NCBI GenBank assembly: GCA_963835135.1
Contig: CAWIEF010000002.1
Coordinates: 124,001-188,000, forward strand
From: JAVVHH01 sp963835135
Lineage (GTDB): Bacteria > Pseudomonadota > Alphaproteobacteria > Acetobacterales > Acetobacteraceae
Length of the DNA: 64,000 bases
Direction of reading: 5' to 3'
Positions 1-7,729 of the stretch are shown here, in pieces (position 1 is the stretch's first letter; every line of letters begins with the position of its first letter). Below the pieces are notes generated by a model, which ran no database searches, had not been told where the DNA came from, and saw only the letters and a program-made list of their open reading frames with translations. The position numbers and the translations under genes were made by a program.

Positions 1-70
1 GAGCTGCCAAACTCGCCAGGGTGCAGAACGCGGCGGCGAAGCGGATCGTCGTGCGGACGCGGAGGGTCAT
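1..70 (-). CDS. N-terminus of an exported protein, cut by window edge
   Basis: Only about 23 residues are inside the window. They read as a classic signal peptide: MTLRVRTTIR followed by an alanine-rich hydrophobic stretch (FAAAFCTLASLAA). The ATG overlaps the TGA stop of the upstream oxidoreductase gene in an ATGA junction (67-70), so the two genes are probably translationally coupled in one operon. The mature protein lies outside the window and its function cannot be said. The start is well supported by the overlap and the signal-like residues; nothing else is visible. Confidence 0.6.
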   Translation of the reverse strand, partial: MTLRVRTTIRFAAAFCTLASLAA

Positions 71-1185
71 AGTGTCACCACCAACTTCTGGGCGGAGACG
101 CCGCGCTTATGTGCGTCCATGGCCGCTTGTATCCGGTCGAGCCCGTGGCCTACGACCTTCGGAGCGGGTGCGGGAACGTAGCGGCCCTCCGCCAGTGCTG
201 CAGGCAGGAACTCCGCGTAGATCAGCCGGCCGAGATCGTTGTCCACCAGCGCAGAGCCGAAGATGAATTTCGTGCGGACGCCCCAGGCTCGCGATGTGAG
301 CGTCAGCCGAACGTTCGCGGAGATCAGCCGCGCCATGGTTGGGACCAGCCAGGCCACCCGGTTGCCGCGAACGGGCGCGTCGTCGAACGAGATCGGCGGC
401 GTCGCCATGGCTACGAACTTGCGGCCCGCGCAGGTGCGCAGGATGGCGACACAGGAAGCGGCCGACCCGTGGCCGATGGCGAGCGCGCCGGCGCAGGTGC
501 GGTCGCGGAACGCGTCCGTGACGTCGGCGAGGATCGTCGTTCTCCGGCGGTCAAACACCAGGGCGGCGCCCAAGGATTTCACATATTCGAAGTTCCTCAG
601 GGACGCGGTTGCGATCACCTCGTAGCCTGCGGCGACGGCCAGCTGAATGGCATTGCTGCCGACGCTCGTGGAGCCGCCCCAGACGAGCAGGGTCTTGCCC
701 GTGGGGTGCGGACGCGCAGTTGGAGGATCGAGCGCCAGCATATCCGTGCCGAACAGGCCACAGGCGGCCGTCGAAAGCCCGAGCGGCAGGACGGCGGCGT
801 GTTCATATCCAATCGTGTCCGGAATGGGCGCGGCCATGTGTTCCAGCAGCAGGGTGTAGGTCTGGAAGCCGCCCTCGGCCGAGCTGTTGCGCGACTTGTG
901 GGCGCCGGCTGCGTGGCCGAGCACACGATCGCCAACTTTGAAGCGCGTGACGCCGGCGCCGATCTCGACGACCTCGCCGGCCACGTCCGAGCCGGGCACG
1001 CACGGATAGGTCAGCCACGGATAGATGAAACCGCCAATGGACTGGGTCAGCCAGTCGACCGGGTTGATCGCGATGGCCCGGTTCCTGATGAGGACCTGGT
1101 TTTCACGCGGGGCCGTGTAAGGGGCCGGTTTGAGTTCGAAATCGGCGCGCTTGGCCGATAGCCAGACGGCGGTGTTGGAGAGCAT
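67..1185 (-). CDS. MDR-superfamily zinc-independent alcohol dehydrogenase / quinone oxidoreductase-like protein
   Basis: A 372-residue medium-chain dehydrogenase/reductase. The N-terminal GroES-like domain includes NPVDWL near residue 42 and a PGSDVAGEV motif near 64. It is followed by a Rossmann domain with a GGSTSVGSNA nucleotide-binding loop near residue 170. The Cys/His/Glu set of zinc ADHs is not evident, so it is likely an NAD(P)H-dependent enone or quinone reductase of the fungal/bacterial 'zinc-binding ADH-like' (TOXD-like) group. Substrate unknown. It is transcribed away from the AraC regulator at 1541 and overlaps the next gene by 4 bases. Family is confident; specific reaction is not. 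Confidence 0.88.
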   Translation of the reverse strand: MLSNTAVWLSAKRADFELKPAPYTAPRENQVLIRNRAIAINPVDWLTQSIGGFIYPWLTYPCVPGSDVAGEVVEIGAGVTRFKVGDRVLGHAAGAHKSRNSSAEGGFQTYTLLLEHMAAPIPDTIGYEHAAVLPLGLSTAACGLFGTDMLALDPPTARPHPTGKTLLVWGGSTSVGSNAIQLAVAAGYEVIATASLRNFEYVKSLGAALVFDRRRTTILADVTDAFRDRTCAGALAIGHGSAASCVAILRTCAGRKFVAMATPPISFDDAPVRGNRVAWLVPTMARLISANVRLTLTSRAWGVRTKFIFGSALVDNDLGRLIYAEFLPAALAEGRYVPAPAPKVVGHGLDRIQAAMDAHKRGVSAQKLVVTL

Positions 1186-1235
1186 CGCGGGTCGCCTTTC
1201 TTGGGTGGGTCGCAGCGCGGCTGTGCAGCCGGCCT

Positions 1236-1412
1236 CTAGGCCGCATCGAGAGCGGCCGGGCCGACCTGGAAGGTCGCGGCGGGTATGGCGTCTGCCGGCA
1301 GGGCCGCGCCATGGCTGCGGACCATCGCGAAGAGCTGGCGGACGCCGTTGATCAACTGCAGAACGGCGACCGCGTCAGCCAGGCTGATCTCGCTTGGGGT
1401 GAACGTGAGCAT
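1236..1412 (-). CDS. Small hypothetical protein in the 1186-1540 intergenic stretch
   Basis: A possible 58-residue protein starting MLTFTPSEISLADAV with a GAAGGG-like ribosome-binding sequence upstream. The frame stays open for another 25 codons upstream (to 1487), but that part looks less protein-like. It has no signal peptide, no membrane segment and no recognised domain. It lies between two divergently transcribed genes and shares the strand of the oxidoreductase downstream of it. The rest of the 355-base gap shows nothing I recognise except probable promoters. It could be a chance ORF in GC-rich DNA. Confidence 0.3.
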   Translation of the reverse strand: MLTFTPSEISLADAVAVLQLINGVRQLFAMVRSHGAALPADAIPAATFQVGPAALDAA

Positions 1413-1540
1413 TGCAACGATCCCTTCGGTTGTGCCGCTTGCGCAGCGTGTGACCCTGGGATAGACGGCTGGAGCAAGACGATCCATGCGCGCACGTCTG
1501 TCTTATCGTCGCGATCGTCCGGGAGGTTCGTATCGACCCA

Positions 1541-2494
1541 TTGTCTCAGGTGCTGTCGCTGCTCAAGCCGCGCAGCTACATGTTCCGCGGCCTCGATGGG
1601 GCTGGGCACTGGTCACTGCTGTTCCCTCGAATCGAGGGGATCAAGTGCTACGCAGTGCATTCCGGTCAGTGCTGGCTGTCTGTCGAGGGCGTCGCCGACG
1701 CGGTACGCCTTGCCGCTGGCGACTGCGTGCTGCTGCCCGGCGGAACGTCGTGTTGCCTCGCCAGCGACACCACGCTGCTGCCCATCGATGCCCGGCCCGT
1801 CTTCTCAGCGGCGCCGGAAGGCGGCGTCGCCGTGCTGAACGGCGGCGGGGAGAACTTCGGTGTCGGCGGGTTCTTCGCCTTCGACGGCGATCACGCCGAT
1901 ATCCTGCTTGGGATGCTACCTCCGCTCGTTCACATCCGCAGCGACACAGACAGGGCCGTGCTGCACTGGTGCCTCGAGCGCCTGATGCAGGAGTTGCGCG
2001 AGCCGCAGCCGGGAAGCGTCCTGGTGGCGGAACACCTGGCCCATCTGTTGCTCGTCCAGGCCTTGCGGCTGCACATGGCCGACCGGTCCAGAGCTGGTGT
2101 GGGGTGGATGTTCGCTCTGGCCGACAAGCAGATGAACGCTGCGCTCACTGCGATGCACGGTGATCCGGCACGGCGGTGGACGTTACAGAGTCTGGCCGAG
2201 GTCGCCGGCATGTCGCGATCGGTCTTTGCCCAGCGCTTCAAGGACAGTGTGGGCTCGTCCACCATGGACTATCTGACACGCTGGCGCATGCTTCTGGCCG
2301 GCGACAGGCTGACGAATGCCAGGGACTCGATCGCCGTCATCGCCCCGTCGCTCGGCTACGAGTCGGAAAGCGCGTTCGGCGCCGCGTTCAAGAAGGTGAT
2401 GGGCTGCTCGCCCCGGCAATATGGCCGCCGGGACGCTCCGCTCGAGGCGTCATCTGCCGATAGACTCACCGCCGCGAGTAGATCGACAGCTTGA
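1541..2494 (+). CDS. AraC-family transcriptional regulator with cupin_6 domain
   Basis: 317 residues. The N-terminal AraC-type cupin_6 ligand-binding region has the typical opening SQVLSLLKPRSYMFRG and a GDCVLLPGG turn near residue 65. The C-terminal double helix-turn-helix starts near residue 215 (LAEVAGMSRSVFAQRF, then IAPSLGYESESAFGAAFKK). It probably controls the divergent MDR gene at 67-1185, as such regulators often sit beside the oxidoreductase they activate. The start is odd: TTG at 1541 is the first ordinary start codon near the conserved opening, but the family usually begins MDPLS. Here an ATC codon at 1532 stands where that Met would be, 5 bases after GGGAGG. Its 3' end overlaps the convergent regulator gene by 29 bases. 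Confidence 0.88.
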   Translation: MSQVLSLLKPRSYMFRGLDGAGHWSLLFPRIEGIKCYAVHSGQCWLSVEGVADAVRLAAGDCVLLPGGTSCCLASDTTLLPIDARPVFSAAPEGGVAVLNGGGENFGVGGFFAFDGDHADILLGMLPPLVHIRSDTDRAVLHWCLERLMQELREPQPGSVLVAEHLAHLLLVQALRLHMADRSRAGVGWMFALADKQMNAALTAMHGDPARRWTLQSLAEVAGMSRSVFAQRFKDSVGSSTMDYLTRWRMLLAGDRLTNARDSIAVIAPSLGYESESAFGAAFKKVMGCSPRQYGRRDAPLEASSADRLTAASRSTA

Positions 2495-3233
2495 GTGCCG
2501 GGTCGTCATTGGTCTGGAAACTCGCATACTCGTATCGGACGGTTCCGAGCACCGGATGGTGCAAGGTTTTGGTGCCAGAGACCGGCACACCGACCCCATG
2601 CTCGGACCACCAGCCGTCGAACTCCGGACACCGTGCGCGGATGCTGTCCACGAGGGTGGCGAACGCCGGGTCGCCGAGCCACAGATCGTGCGCGGCGCGG
2701 AAGAGCGCCATCATGCGTTGCGCCTCCTCGGCCCAGGTCCGGCCGAACACCTGCTTCGCGGCCGGACCGGTCAGCATCCAGTGCAAGACATTTCGCTCCT
2801 CGGGCGCCAACTGACCGAAGTCGCCGAACAGCGCCGTCGCCGCGTCGTTCCAGGCCAAAACGTCCAGGCGCTGCCCGACGAGGTAAGCCGGTTGCGGGAT
2901 GCTGGAGATGATGCGGCGCAGCACATCGGGCATGGTCTCGCGCCGGAATGGCTGCCGCCCCCCGGCCGCTGCGAGCGAGCGCAAATGGGCCAACTCCACC
3001 GGGTCGAGCCGCAGCGCGCGGCCGAGCGCCTCCACCGTCGCGGCCGAGGGCGAGACGGCACGGCCCTGCTCGAGCTTGACGTACCACTCGGCGCTGATGC
3101 CGGCGCGCTGGGCCACTTCTTCGCGTTTGAGGCCGGGCGTGCGGCGCTGCCGGGCCGCCACGCTGGCTTTGTCCGGGTCAATGCGCGTGCGGCGCGACCG
3201 CAGGAAGTCTCCGAATGGACGATTGCCGGCCAT
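2466..3233 (-). CDS. XRE-family regulator with MmyB-like ligand-binding domain
   Basis: 255 residues. An N-terminal Cro/CI-type helix-turn-helix (KREEVAQRAGISAEWYVKLE at about 36-55) is preceded by the LRSRRTRIDP segment common in this family. A C-terminal MmyB-like domain (about 100-250) contains LAWNDAATALFGDF and the NVLHWMLT segment. These are one-component regulators of unknown ligand, typically adjacent to a short- or medium-chain dehydrogenase. Here the gene is divergent from an MDR gene (3338), with a 104-base shared control region holding inverted repeats. It likely represses or activates that gene and itself. Confidence 0.88.
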   Translation of the reverse strand: MAGNRPFGDFLRSRRTRIDPDKASVAARQRRTPGLKREEVAQRAGISAEWYVKLEQGRAVSPSAATVEALGRALRLDPVELAHLRSLAAAGGRQPFRRETMPDVLRRIISSIPQPAYLVGQRLDVLAWNDAATALFGDFGQLAPEERNVLHWMLTGPAAKQVFGRTWAEEAQRMMALFRAAHDLWLGDPAFATLVDSIRARCPEFDGWWSEHGVGVPVSGTKTLHHPVLGTVRYEYASFQTNDDPALKLSIYSRR

Positions 3234-3247
3234 GCTCGTCGCCTAGG

Positions 3248-3279
3248 GTGGTATCACCACATACTAGTATCAGACCGGT
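3248..3279. promoter_or_regulatory. Candidate operator between MmyB-type regulator and MDR gene
   Basis: The divergent intergenic region contains GTGGT-ATC-ACCAC (3248-3260, 5-base arms), then directly a perfect 10-base palindrome ATACTAGTAT (3261-3270), then AGACCGGT. The minus-strand string ACCGGTCTGATACTAG (3264-3279) recurs with 13 of 16 matches 5' of pepT (5764-5779), at a similar distance from the start codon. It may be the regulator's operator, or a promoter with a GATACT/TATACT -10 box. No binding data are available. Confidence 0.45.
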
Positions 3280-3337
3280 TCTCCTTACGCCTGTCCTACA
3301 CGCCATGTCCGGCTCTCGATATCTAGGGAGACCGCAC

Positions 3338-4417
3338 ATGAAGGCCGCTGTCCTACACAATTTCGGCGAGACGTTGAGTGTCGAGCAGGTGCCCGATCCG
3401 GCGATCGGGACGGGTGAGGTGCTGGTGGATGTCGCCGCAGCACCGGTGCTGTCCTACACGGGCGAAGTGCTGAGCGGCGCGCGACGATACCTGTTGCCTA
3501 CGCCAGTCGTGCCGGGCGCCGGCGCGATCGGCCGGGTGCGTGCGGTCGGTCCAGACGCCACCCGGCTGCAGCCCGGCGATTGGGTGTTCTGTGATCCCAC
3601 GGTGCGGTCGCGCGACGGCGCGCCCACCCCTGACATCACGCTGCAGGGCGCCAGCGCCCGCGGCGAGGGCGGGCAGAAGCTCCAGCGCTATTTTCGCGAT
3701 GGCACCTTCGCCGAGCAGGTCCGCATCCCAACCGAGAACGCGGCACCGATCGGCTTGATCGACCCGGAACACGCTGCACGCTGGTGCGCCGTCGCCACGC
3801 TGCTGATCGCTTATGGCGGCTTGCTGGCAATGGATTTCCGCCCCGGTGAGACGCTGCTGGTGAGCGGCGCCACCGGCAATTTCGGCTCGGCGACGGCGGC
3901 ACTGGCGTTGGCCATGGGCGCGCGCTGCGTCGTCGCGCCCGGCCGCAACGAGGCGGCGCTCGGCGACCTGCGGGCCCGGTTCGGCGAGCGGCTGGTGCCG
4001 GTGCGGCTGACTGGCGATGGTGCGGCGGACACCGAGGCGATGAAGCGGGCGGCGCCGGCCCCGATCGACGCGGTGCAGGATTTCCTGCCGCCTTCGGTCG
4101 GGGCGAGGGTGACGCGCGCGGCCATCATGACGCTGCGGCAGGGCGGCCGGGCCGTGCTGATGGGCGGCGTCGGCATGCTGGGGGGCGAGGACTTGGCGCT
4201 GCCCTATCCCTGGATCATGCGCAACCTGATCACGGTGCGCGGCCAATGGATGTATGACACGGCCGCCATACCGGGCCTGGTGGGCCTGGTGCGCGGCGGG
4301 CTGTTGGACCTCGGCCATTGGGCGGTGACGGCATTTCCGCTGGACGCCGCCAACGATGCCGTGGCGCACGCCGCGGCCAACGCTGGGCCATTCAAGCTGA
4401 CGGTGCTCGAACCGTAG
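3338..4417 (+). CDS. MDR-superfamily alcohol dehydrogenase
   Basis: 359 residues starting MKAAVLHNFGETLSVEQVP, with AGGGAG 7 bases before the ATG. A longer upstream frame exists but lacks such a site. The GroES-like domain has PGAGAIGRVRAVGPDA near residue 62. The Rossmann domain carries the LLVSGATGNFGSATAALA loop near 170. It resembles the quinone-oxidoreductase/zinc-binding dehydrogenase branch; substrate unknown. It is divergent from the MmyB-type regulator and not obviously in an operon with pepT, which is convergent 18 bases downstream. Confidence 0.88.
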   Translation: MKAAVLHNFGETLSVEQVPDPAIGTGEVLVDVAAAPVLSYTGEVLSGARRYLLPTPVVPGAGAIGRVRAVGPDATRLQPGDWVFCDPTVRSRDGAPTPDITLQGASARGEGGQKLQRYFRDGTFAEQVRIPTENAAPIGLIDPEHAARWCAVATLLIAYGGLLAMDFRPGETLLVSGATGNFGSATAALALAMGARCVVAPGRNEAALGDLRARFGERLVPVRLTGDGAADTEAMKRAAPAPIDAVQDFLPPSVGARVTRAAIMTLRQGGRAVLMGGVGMLGGEDLALPYPWIMRNLITVRGQWMYDTAAIPGLVGLVRGGLLDLGHWAVTAFPLDAANDAVAHAAANAGPFKLTVLEP

Positions 4418-4435
4418 CCGCGCCGCCTGGAACGA

Positions 4436-5737
4436 TCACCGGTGCTGTGCTCGGCCGAGGGCCGCCCTGCCGTCGGTGCCGGCAAACTCCTTCGCGGCGG
4501 CCAAGGTGCACAGCCGCTCCGTCAGACGATACGCCGTCAGGAACCCGGGAACCGGCAAGCATTCGAAGCGCGAGTGGAAGTTCAGCCCGCCGGTGAAGTA
4601 ATTGGGGGTCGGGATGCCGCGGGCCGACAAGGCCGAACCGTCCGTGCCGCCGCGCAGGGGGACGGTGCGCGGTGCGACGCCCACGGCCGCGAAGCCGCGT
4701 TCCAGCAGGTCCAGACAGCGACGGTCGTTGCCCAGGCTGCTGCTGATGTTGCGATACAAATCCTCGATCCGGCAGGTGATGCGCGCGCGGGGGTGTGCGG
4801 CCTGGGTTGCCTCCACGGCGCCCTGCACCAGCCCTTTGCGGCGCTCGAGGCCCGCATCGTCGAAATCACGCAACGACACGCGCAGCCGCGCCACGCTGGC
4901 ATCGGACGTCATATCGGTGAACCAGCAATACCCTTGACGGCCGTCCGTGTGCTCGGGCGTGTCCGCCGGGTCGAAGCGTCCGATCAGCTCGGTGGCGACC
5001 AGCAATGGATTGACCAGCACGCCCTTCGCGGCGATGGGATGTGCGGACACGCCATGGATTTCGATCACCGCTTGCGCGGCGTTGAACGTCTCGAAGACGA
5101 GTTCCCCGACCTCGCAGCCGTCGATGGTGTAGGCCCAGTCGACCGGAAAGCGGGTCAAGTCCAGCAATTTGGCGCCGCGCAGGCCGATCTCCTCGTCCGG
5201 CACGAACGCGACCACGATGTCCCCGTGAGGCGGCGCCTCCCGCACGAAGCAGTCCAGCAGGTCCAGCAGGATGGTCACCGCCGCCTTGTTGTCGGCGCCG
5301 AGTACGCTGGTGCCGTCGGTGACCACGATCTCCTGTCCGACATAGGGTCGCATCTCCGGGTGCGCGGCCATGCGCATCCAGATGTCCAGGTCCGGGTTCA
5401 GGCAGAGATCCTCACCGGTGAACACGACCCGGCGCGGGTGGACATGCGGAGACAGGCCCACGTCCACCGTGTCGATGTGCGCGCAAAAGCCGATGCGTGG
5501 CGCGCCGGGCACGGTGCCGGGCAGCCGTGCGGTCAGCACGGCATGCTCGTCCAGGTGGACGTCCGCCAGGCCGAGCGCGCGCAGTTCCGTCTCCAGCAGC
5601 CGCGCCATGGTCCACTGGCTTGGTGTGCTCGGCACGCCGCCACTGCGCCCATCGCTCTGGCTGCTGACGCCGACATAGCGGAAGAAGCGTGCGAGCAGGC
5701 GCTCTGTCTGTTCGCTGTCGGGCTGGCGTAGCGTCAC
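4436..5737 (-). CDS. pepT: Peptidase T (tripeptide aminopeptidase), M20B family
   Basis: About 433 residues with GTG start at 5737 (VTLRQPDSEQTERLLARFFRYVG). Reading further upstream to 5842 would run through the divergent zinc-finger gene's start and its control region, and is rejected. Di-zinc M20 landmarks are present: IGFCAHIDTVD (His/Asp ligands), DGTSVLGADNKAAV (bridging Asp), VPDEEIGLRGA (catalytic Glu and ligand Glu), TIDGCEVGEL, and near the end GGLNFHSRFE (His ligand). Cytosolic removal of the N-terminal residue from tripeptides is the known family role. The upstream region has a TATACT -10-like box within a motif shared with 3264-3279. Confidence 0.92.
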   Translation of the reverse strand: MTLRQPDSEQTERLLARFFRYVGVSSQSDGRSGGVPSTPSQWTMARLLETELRALGLADVHLDEHAVLTARLPGTVPGAPRIGFCAHIDTVDVGLSPHVHPRRVVFTGEDLCLNPDLDIWMRMAAHPEMRPYVGQEIVVTDGTSVLGADNKAAVTILLDLLDCFVREAPPHGDIVVAFVPDEEIGLRGAKLLDLTRFPVDWAYTIDGCEVGELVFETFNAAQAVIEIHGVSAHPIAAKGVLVNPLLVATELIGRFDPADTPEHTDGRQGYCWFTDMTSDASVARLRVSLRDFDDAGLERRKGLVQGAVEATQAAHPRARITCRIEDLYRNISSSLGNDRRCLDLLERGFAAVGVAPRTVPLRGGTDGSALSARGIPTPNYFTGGLNFHSRFECLPVPGFLTAYRLTERLCTLAAAKEFAGTDGRAALGRAQHR

Positions 5738-5763
5738 GTGTCGATGTCCGGGCGATTGAGACA

Positions 5764-5779
5764 CCAGTATAGGACCGGT
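5764..5779 (-). promoter_or_regulatory. Candidate promoter/operator of pepT, shared motif
   Basis: On the minus strand ACCGGTCCTATACTGG lies 27 bases before the pepT GTG start. TATACT fits a -10 box, with TTCACG 16 bases upstream as a possible -35. The string matches the element upstream of the MmyB-type regulator (3264-3279) at 13 of 16 positions, mainly in the ACCGGT and ATACT parts. Whether the repeat reflects a common regulator or just similar promoters is not known. Confidence 0.35.
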
Positions 5780-5834
5780 GACCCACACGTGAAGTCGACA
5801 CGGGCTGTTTCGCCGGCTCTGACGCCCGACATCC

Positions 5835-6104
5835 ATGATCATGGCCAGCGGTTGGGCCCCGGATGGGGCGGTGCAGGATCAGGTCGACGACACCGTCAAG
5901 GATGGCGTGCTCCGCGCTCGCGCCCGCATTCCGAGCGGGGAGGCCCGCACCCACTGCGCCGAGTGTGGCGACGAAATTCCGGCGGCACGTCGTCAGGCCG
6001 TCCCAGGCGTACGCACCTGCGTGCCGTGCCAGTCCGAGCACGACAGCCGCCCGACGGCGTTCGGCATCAACCGCCGGGGCAGCAAGGACAGCCAGCTCAA
6101 ATAG
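5835..6104 (+). CDS. DksA/TraR-family C4 zinc-finger protein (short form)
   Basis: 89 residues starting MIMASGWAPDG. The C-terminal half carries a C4 zinc finger, CAECGDEIP...CVPCQ (Cys at about 42, 45, 63, 66), followed by GINRRGSKDSQLK. This matches the short TraR/YbiI-like members of the DksA family, which bind in the RNA polymerase secondary channel or have unknown targets. The long coiled-coil of true DksA is absent, so a stringent-response role is not assured. It is divergent from pepT and convergent with the cyclase gene, whose stop lies 1 base away. Confidence 0.82.
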   Translation: MIMASGWAPDGAVQDQVDDTVKDGVLRARARIPSGEARTHCAECGDEIPAARRQAVPGVRTCVPCQSEHDSRPTAFGINRRGSKDSQLK

Positions 6105-6105
6105 G

Positions 6106-7149
6106 TCAGACCGTCGCCACCGGTGTGGCCGGCGAGCCGACGGCGCCCGGCAGGCGGAGCGGCGGCGCGGTGAGCAGGAAGCGGTTGCGCCCATGTTCGC
6201 GCAGCCAAGCGGCCAGCGGCGTCAGATACCAGATCTCACCGAGATGGACGCCCAGCTTGAACAGGCAGTGCTCGTGCAGCGGGAGGCTGGCGCAATCGTC
6301 GCCACCGGGTTGCGCGGGCACGGCCTCGACGGCGTAGTTGTCCGCGATCAGGACGGCGAGCCCGGTCTCCGTCACCCATTGCAGCAATTCATGGTCACGC
6401 CCGTTGAGCACCGGGCAGGCATGGTGCAGCGCATACGGGTCGGGCGTGCCGCCCATGTCCATCAGCATCTGCCCGAAGCCGGTGTGGAAGCAGACCATGT
6501 CGCCCTTCTCCACCGTCACGCCGTCCACCTGCATGATCCGCTGCAGGTCGGCGAACGTCACCAGCTTGCGCTCACGCCCGTAATGCGCGTGCAGATCGAT
6601 CATCACCGCGCGCCCCTGGACGCAGGTTTCCGCCATGGTCTCAATGCCGAGTGCCCCGGCGCGGCTGGTCGACTTGCCCGGTCCGGAGGGCACGCCGGCA
6701 TCCCGGACGTCGCTCGGCCCGACGATGTGCTCGCCGCCGCGAAACCCGTTGTAGAACACCCGCTCACGCCGGCCGTCGCCATCGGCATCGAACAGGCTGC
6801 CGACATGGGCGAAGCTGTCCCACTGGGTCGAATATTGCAGGTACATCACGGTGAGGTCGTCGCAGAACACGTCGGAGTGGCCCGAAGCACCGGTGTCGCA
6901 GACGAAGTTCGGCACCCCGTCCCGCAGCGTGGGCCGCAGGACCGGCGGAAAACGGCGAGGATTGAGGTCGTTGCCCCCAGGCAGATCGAGCGGTAGGCTG
7001 AGGCAAAACGTCTGCCCCGTCTTCACCTCCGCGATGCCCTGCAGCACCTTCTCCGGCGTGACGTAGTTCATCCGTCCGCGCTGGTCATCGGGCCCGAACT
7101 CGCCCCAGTTCGACCCCGGCGGCCGATGCTTGAACCGTGGCGACGGCAT
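6106..7149 (-). CDS. Cyclase-family protein (kynurenine formamidase-like metal hydrolase)
   Basis: 347 residues, start MPSPRFKHRPPGSNWGEFGPDDQRGRMNY. This long N-terminal part with 'WGEFGPDDQRG' is typical of the longer fungal/bacterial cyclase-family proteins. The core has the QWDSFAHVG motif near residue 105 in place of the HxGTHxD motif, and the VCFHTGFG segment later. These enzymes hydrolyse amide or lactone bonds with Mn/Zn. The actual substrate here is unknown. No neighbour suggests tryptophan catabolism. Confidence 0.83.
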   Translation of the reverse strand: MPSPRFKHRPPGSNWGEFGPDDQRGRMNYVTPEKVLQGIAEVKTGQTFCLSLPLDLPGGNDLNPRRFPPVLRPTLRDGVPNFVCDTGASGHSDVFCDDLTVMYLQYSTQWDSFAHVGSLFDADGDGRRERVFYNGFRGGEHIVGPSDVRDAGVPSGPGKSTSRAGALGIETMAETCVQGRAVMIDLHAHYGRERKLVTFADLQRIMQVDGVTVEKGDMVCFHTGFGQMLMDMGGTPDPYALHHACPVLNGRDHELLQWVTETGLAVLIADNYAVEAVPAQPGGDDCASLPLHEHCLFKLGVHLGEIWYLTPLAAWLREHGRNRFLLTAPPLRLPGAVGSPATPVATV

Positions 7150-7178
7150 GGTGCGCTCCCGCGAACGACGGCTAAGGT

Positions 7179-7208
7179 GCTGCGGCGTCGGAGATCCGGC
7201 GCCGCAGC
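7179..7208 (-). terminator. GC-rich hairpin downstream of CHRD gene
   Basis: Perfect 9-base arms GCTGCGGCG and CGCCGCAGC with a 12-base loop lie just after the CHRD stop codon. On the minus strand no run of T follows, so this may be a weak or Rho-assisted terminator or a simple 3' stabiliser. It separates the CHRD gene from the cyclase gene. Confidence 0.4.
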
Positions 7209-7215
7209 CTGTTTG

Positions 7216-7620
7216 TTAGGACGCCGGCTTGATCTGGCCGCGGATCTCGCCGCCCGGGTTCTGCTGCGTATGGACGTTCACGTATTCCTTGCCCGACTTC
7301 AGGTTCGAGACCTGGTCCGGGGTGAGGTCGACCGTGCCCTTGATCGGGGTCGCCGGGTTGGAGAACGGAACCATGACGCCGGCATTGGCCCCCGCCTCGG
7401 CTGGACCATGGATGTGGGCGGCCGTGGCGGGGCCGGTCAGGTCCTTGTAGGTGATTTCATACGTCAGCTTGGCGCCGTCGAGCGTCATCGTCGCCATGCC
7501 GGTTCCGGACGAGGTCTTGGGCGGAACTTCCTGGGCGGTGTTCAGCGTGGCCTGATATTTCTGGGCCAAGGCGGGCAGGCTGGCCACGCACAGGCCGGCC
7601 ACGAGAAGAGTGCGAAACAT
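7216..7620 (-). CDS. Exported CHRD-domain protein
   Basis: 134 residues. The start is set at MFRTLLVAGLCVASLPALAQ, a clean Sec signal peptide with cleavage after LAQ (an AGGAC-like site lies upstream). The longer upstream frame is not protein-like. The mature part is a single CHRD domain: YQATLNTAQEVPPK, AAHIHGPAEAGANAG and VHTQQNPGGEIRGQI, the hallmark His/Gly-rich motifs. CHRD proteins are extracytoplasmic and of unknown biochemical role. It is divergent from the acetyltransferase gene at 7730. Confidence 0.9.
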   Translation of the reverse strand: MFRTLLVAGLCVASLPALAQKYQATLNTAQEVPPKTSSGTGMATMTLDGAKLTYEITYKDLTGPATAAHIHGPAEAGANAGVMVPFSNPATPIKGTVDLTPDQVSNLKSGKEYVNVHTQQNPGGEIRGQIKPAS

Positions 7621-7729
7621 GGTGTCCTCCAACGATTGATTGCCGATCGGAGCCAAGGCGGGCCGGTGCGCAAAGCCGCGTTGCAAGCAACGCGCGGACC
7701 GGTTTGAGGAAAGCGTGCATGATCGGTCC

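Noticed and set aside
5738..5842. Longer N-terminus for peptidase T starting at 5842
   Set aside because: It has no family similarity, overlaps the zinc-finger gene start, and would hide the likely promoter. The GTG at 5737 starts at the conserved helix.
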